Shown one piece after another: positions 6,306 through 6,481 of a stretch of DNA of 6,481 nt (positions within the stretch are counted from its first letter, which is position 1; each line of letters starts with the position of its first letter). Under the pieces are notes generated by a model that had not been told where the DNA came from, made no database searches, and saw only the letters and a list, made by a program, of their open reading frames with translations. Source of the DNA: Bacteroidales bacterium (GTDB lineage: Bacteria > Bacteroidota > Bacteroidia > Bacteroidales > WCHB1-69); assembly GCA_031273515.1 (NCBI GenBank), contig JAISRU010000069.1, forward strand, positions 1-6,481, read 5' to 3'. Position numbers and translations under genes: made by a program.

Positions 6306-6344
6306 TTGTCTTGAACCGTGATTATTAGTGAACAAGTGGACAAG
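6306..6344 (+). repeat. Dispersed intergenic repeat, copy B
   Basis: Direct copy of 4357-4396 (33 of 40 columns identical, one base shorter), beginning 10 nt after the zupT stop. Within it GTGAACAAGTGGACAAG is itself a near-perfect 8-9-bp tandem duplication. Because it follows zupT closely, it would lie in the 3' untranslated region of the rfbA-zupT transcript. Confidence 0.75.
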
Positions 6345-6481
6345 ATCGCAAGCGACGCAAACAACCTGCCCGTCATTGTGAATGTAGCGAAGCGGAGTGT
6401 GACACCCGACGCAGCGAGTGAGCGCAGAGGCAAACTTGTTTGACTATGCCGAACCGCAAGGAGGAAGGCGCAGCCAATCCA
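6345..6481. repeat. GC-rich non-coding repeat-like tract, running off the right edge
   Basis: No convincing gene here on either strand. Positions 6361-6481 are about 57% G+C by hand count. The tract is built from recurring AGCGA/AGCGG/AGCGC words and includes the small hairpin TCGC-AA-GCGA (6346-6355) and GTGT-G-ACAC (6397-6405). The phrase CGTCATTGTGAATGTAGCGA and the ending CAGCCAATCC resemble intergenic repeats I have seen in Bacteroidales genomes (recollection, not tested). No poly-T tract marks a terminator for zupT. Confidence 0.5.

Noticed and set aside
6242..6433. Small minus-strand frame (63 codons) over the zupT 3' end and the right-hand tract
   Set aside because: It overlaps the C-terminal codons of zupT and otherwise lies in repeat-like sequence; no start context, family resemblance or neighbour supports it.

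Overview
The window looks like ordinary chromosome from a member of the Bacteroidales (Bacteroidota). The evidence is a DUF4270 lipoprotein (a family I know only from this phylum), a stand-alone GT5 (glycogen synthase) N-terminal lobe next to glmS, two TAnnTTTG-type -7 promoter elements, ribosome-binding regions without a Shine-Dalgarno sequence, and moderate GC content. Genus cannot be assigned from the sequence. There are no rRNA, tRNA, CRISPR, prophage or transposase genes.

Layout. A leftward operon occupies 4254 down to 1: a GT5 N-lobe protein, a DUF4270 surface lipoprotein (TAATG overlap with the gene before it), glmS (14-nt gap), and the first 78 codons of a small integral-membrane protein (15-nt gap) that runs off the left edge. 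A rightward operon occupies 4611 to 6296: rfbA/rmlA (glucose-1-phosphate thymidylyltransferase), then 18 nt later zupT (ZIP-family metal transporter). The two operons diverge from a 356-nt intergenic region. The last 185 nt (6297-6481) are non-coding and repeat-like.

How the genes fit together. GlmS makes glucosamine-6-phosphate and RmlA makes dTDP-glucose, so both operons commit sugar phosphates to cell-surface polymers. The GT5 N-lobe and the DUF4270 lipoprotein have no established role, but their tight coupling to glmS suggests an envelope-related or carbohydrate-sensing function (inference). ZupT is an odd partner for rfbA and may simply be a passenger.

The most unusual part is the divergent intergenic region. 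It is a large imperfect inverted repeat: each side carries, from gene towards centre, TATCTTTGCA, an 8-bp spacer, the reverse-oriented block ATTCTCAATT, a 14/15-matched CATGCCAT(T/A)CGGTCG block, and a TGAAC...GATT block. The unmatched centre holds three 10-bp-phased direct repeats and a TACGGG/CCCGTA dyad. A 40-bp piece of this region recurs beyond zupT (33/40 identical, all substitutions transitions). I found no convincing new multi-gene system; the coding genes are recognisable families.
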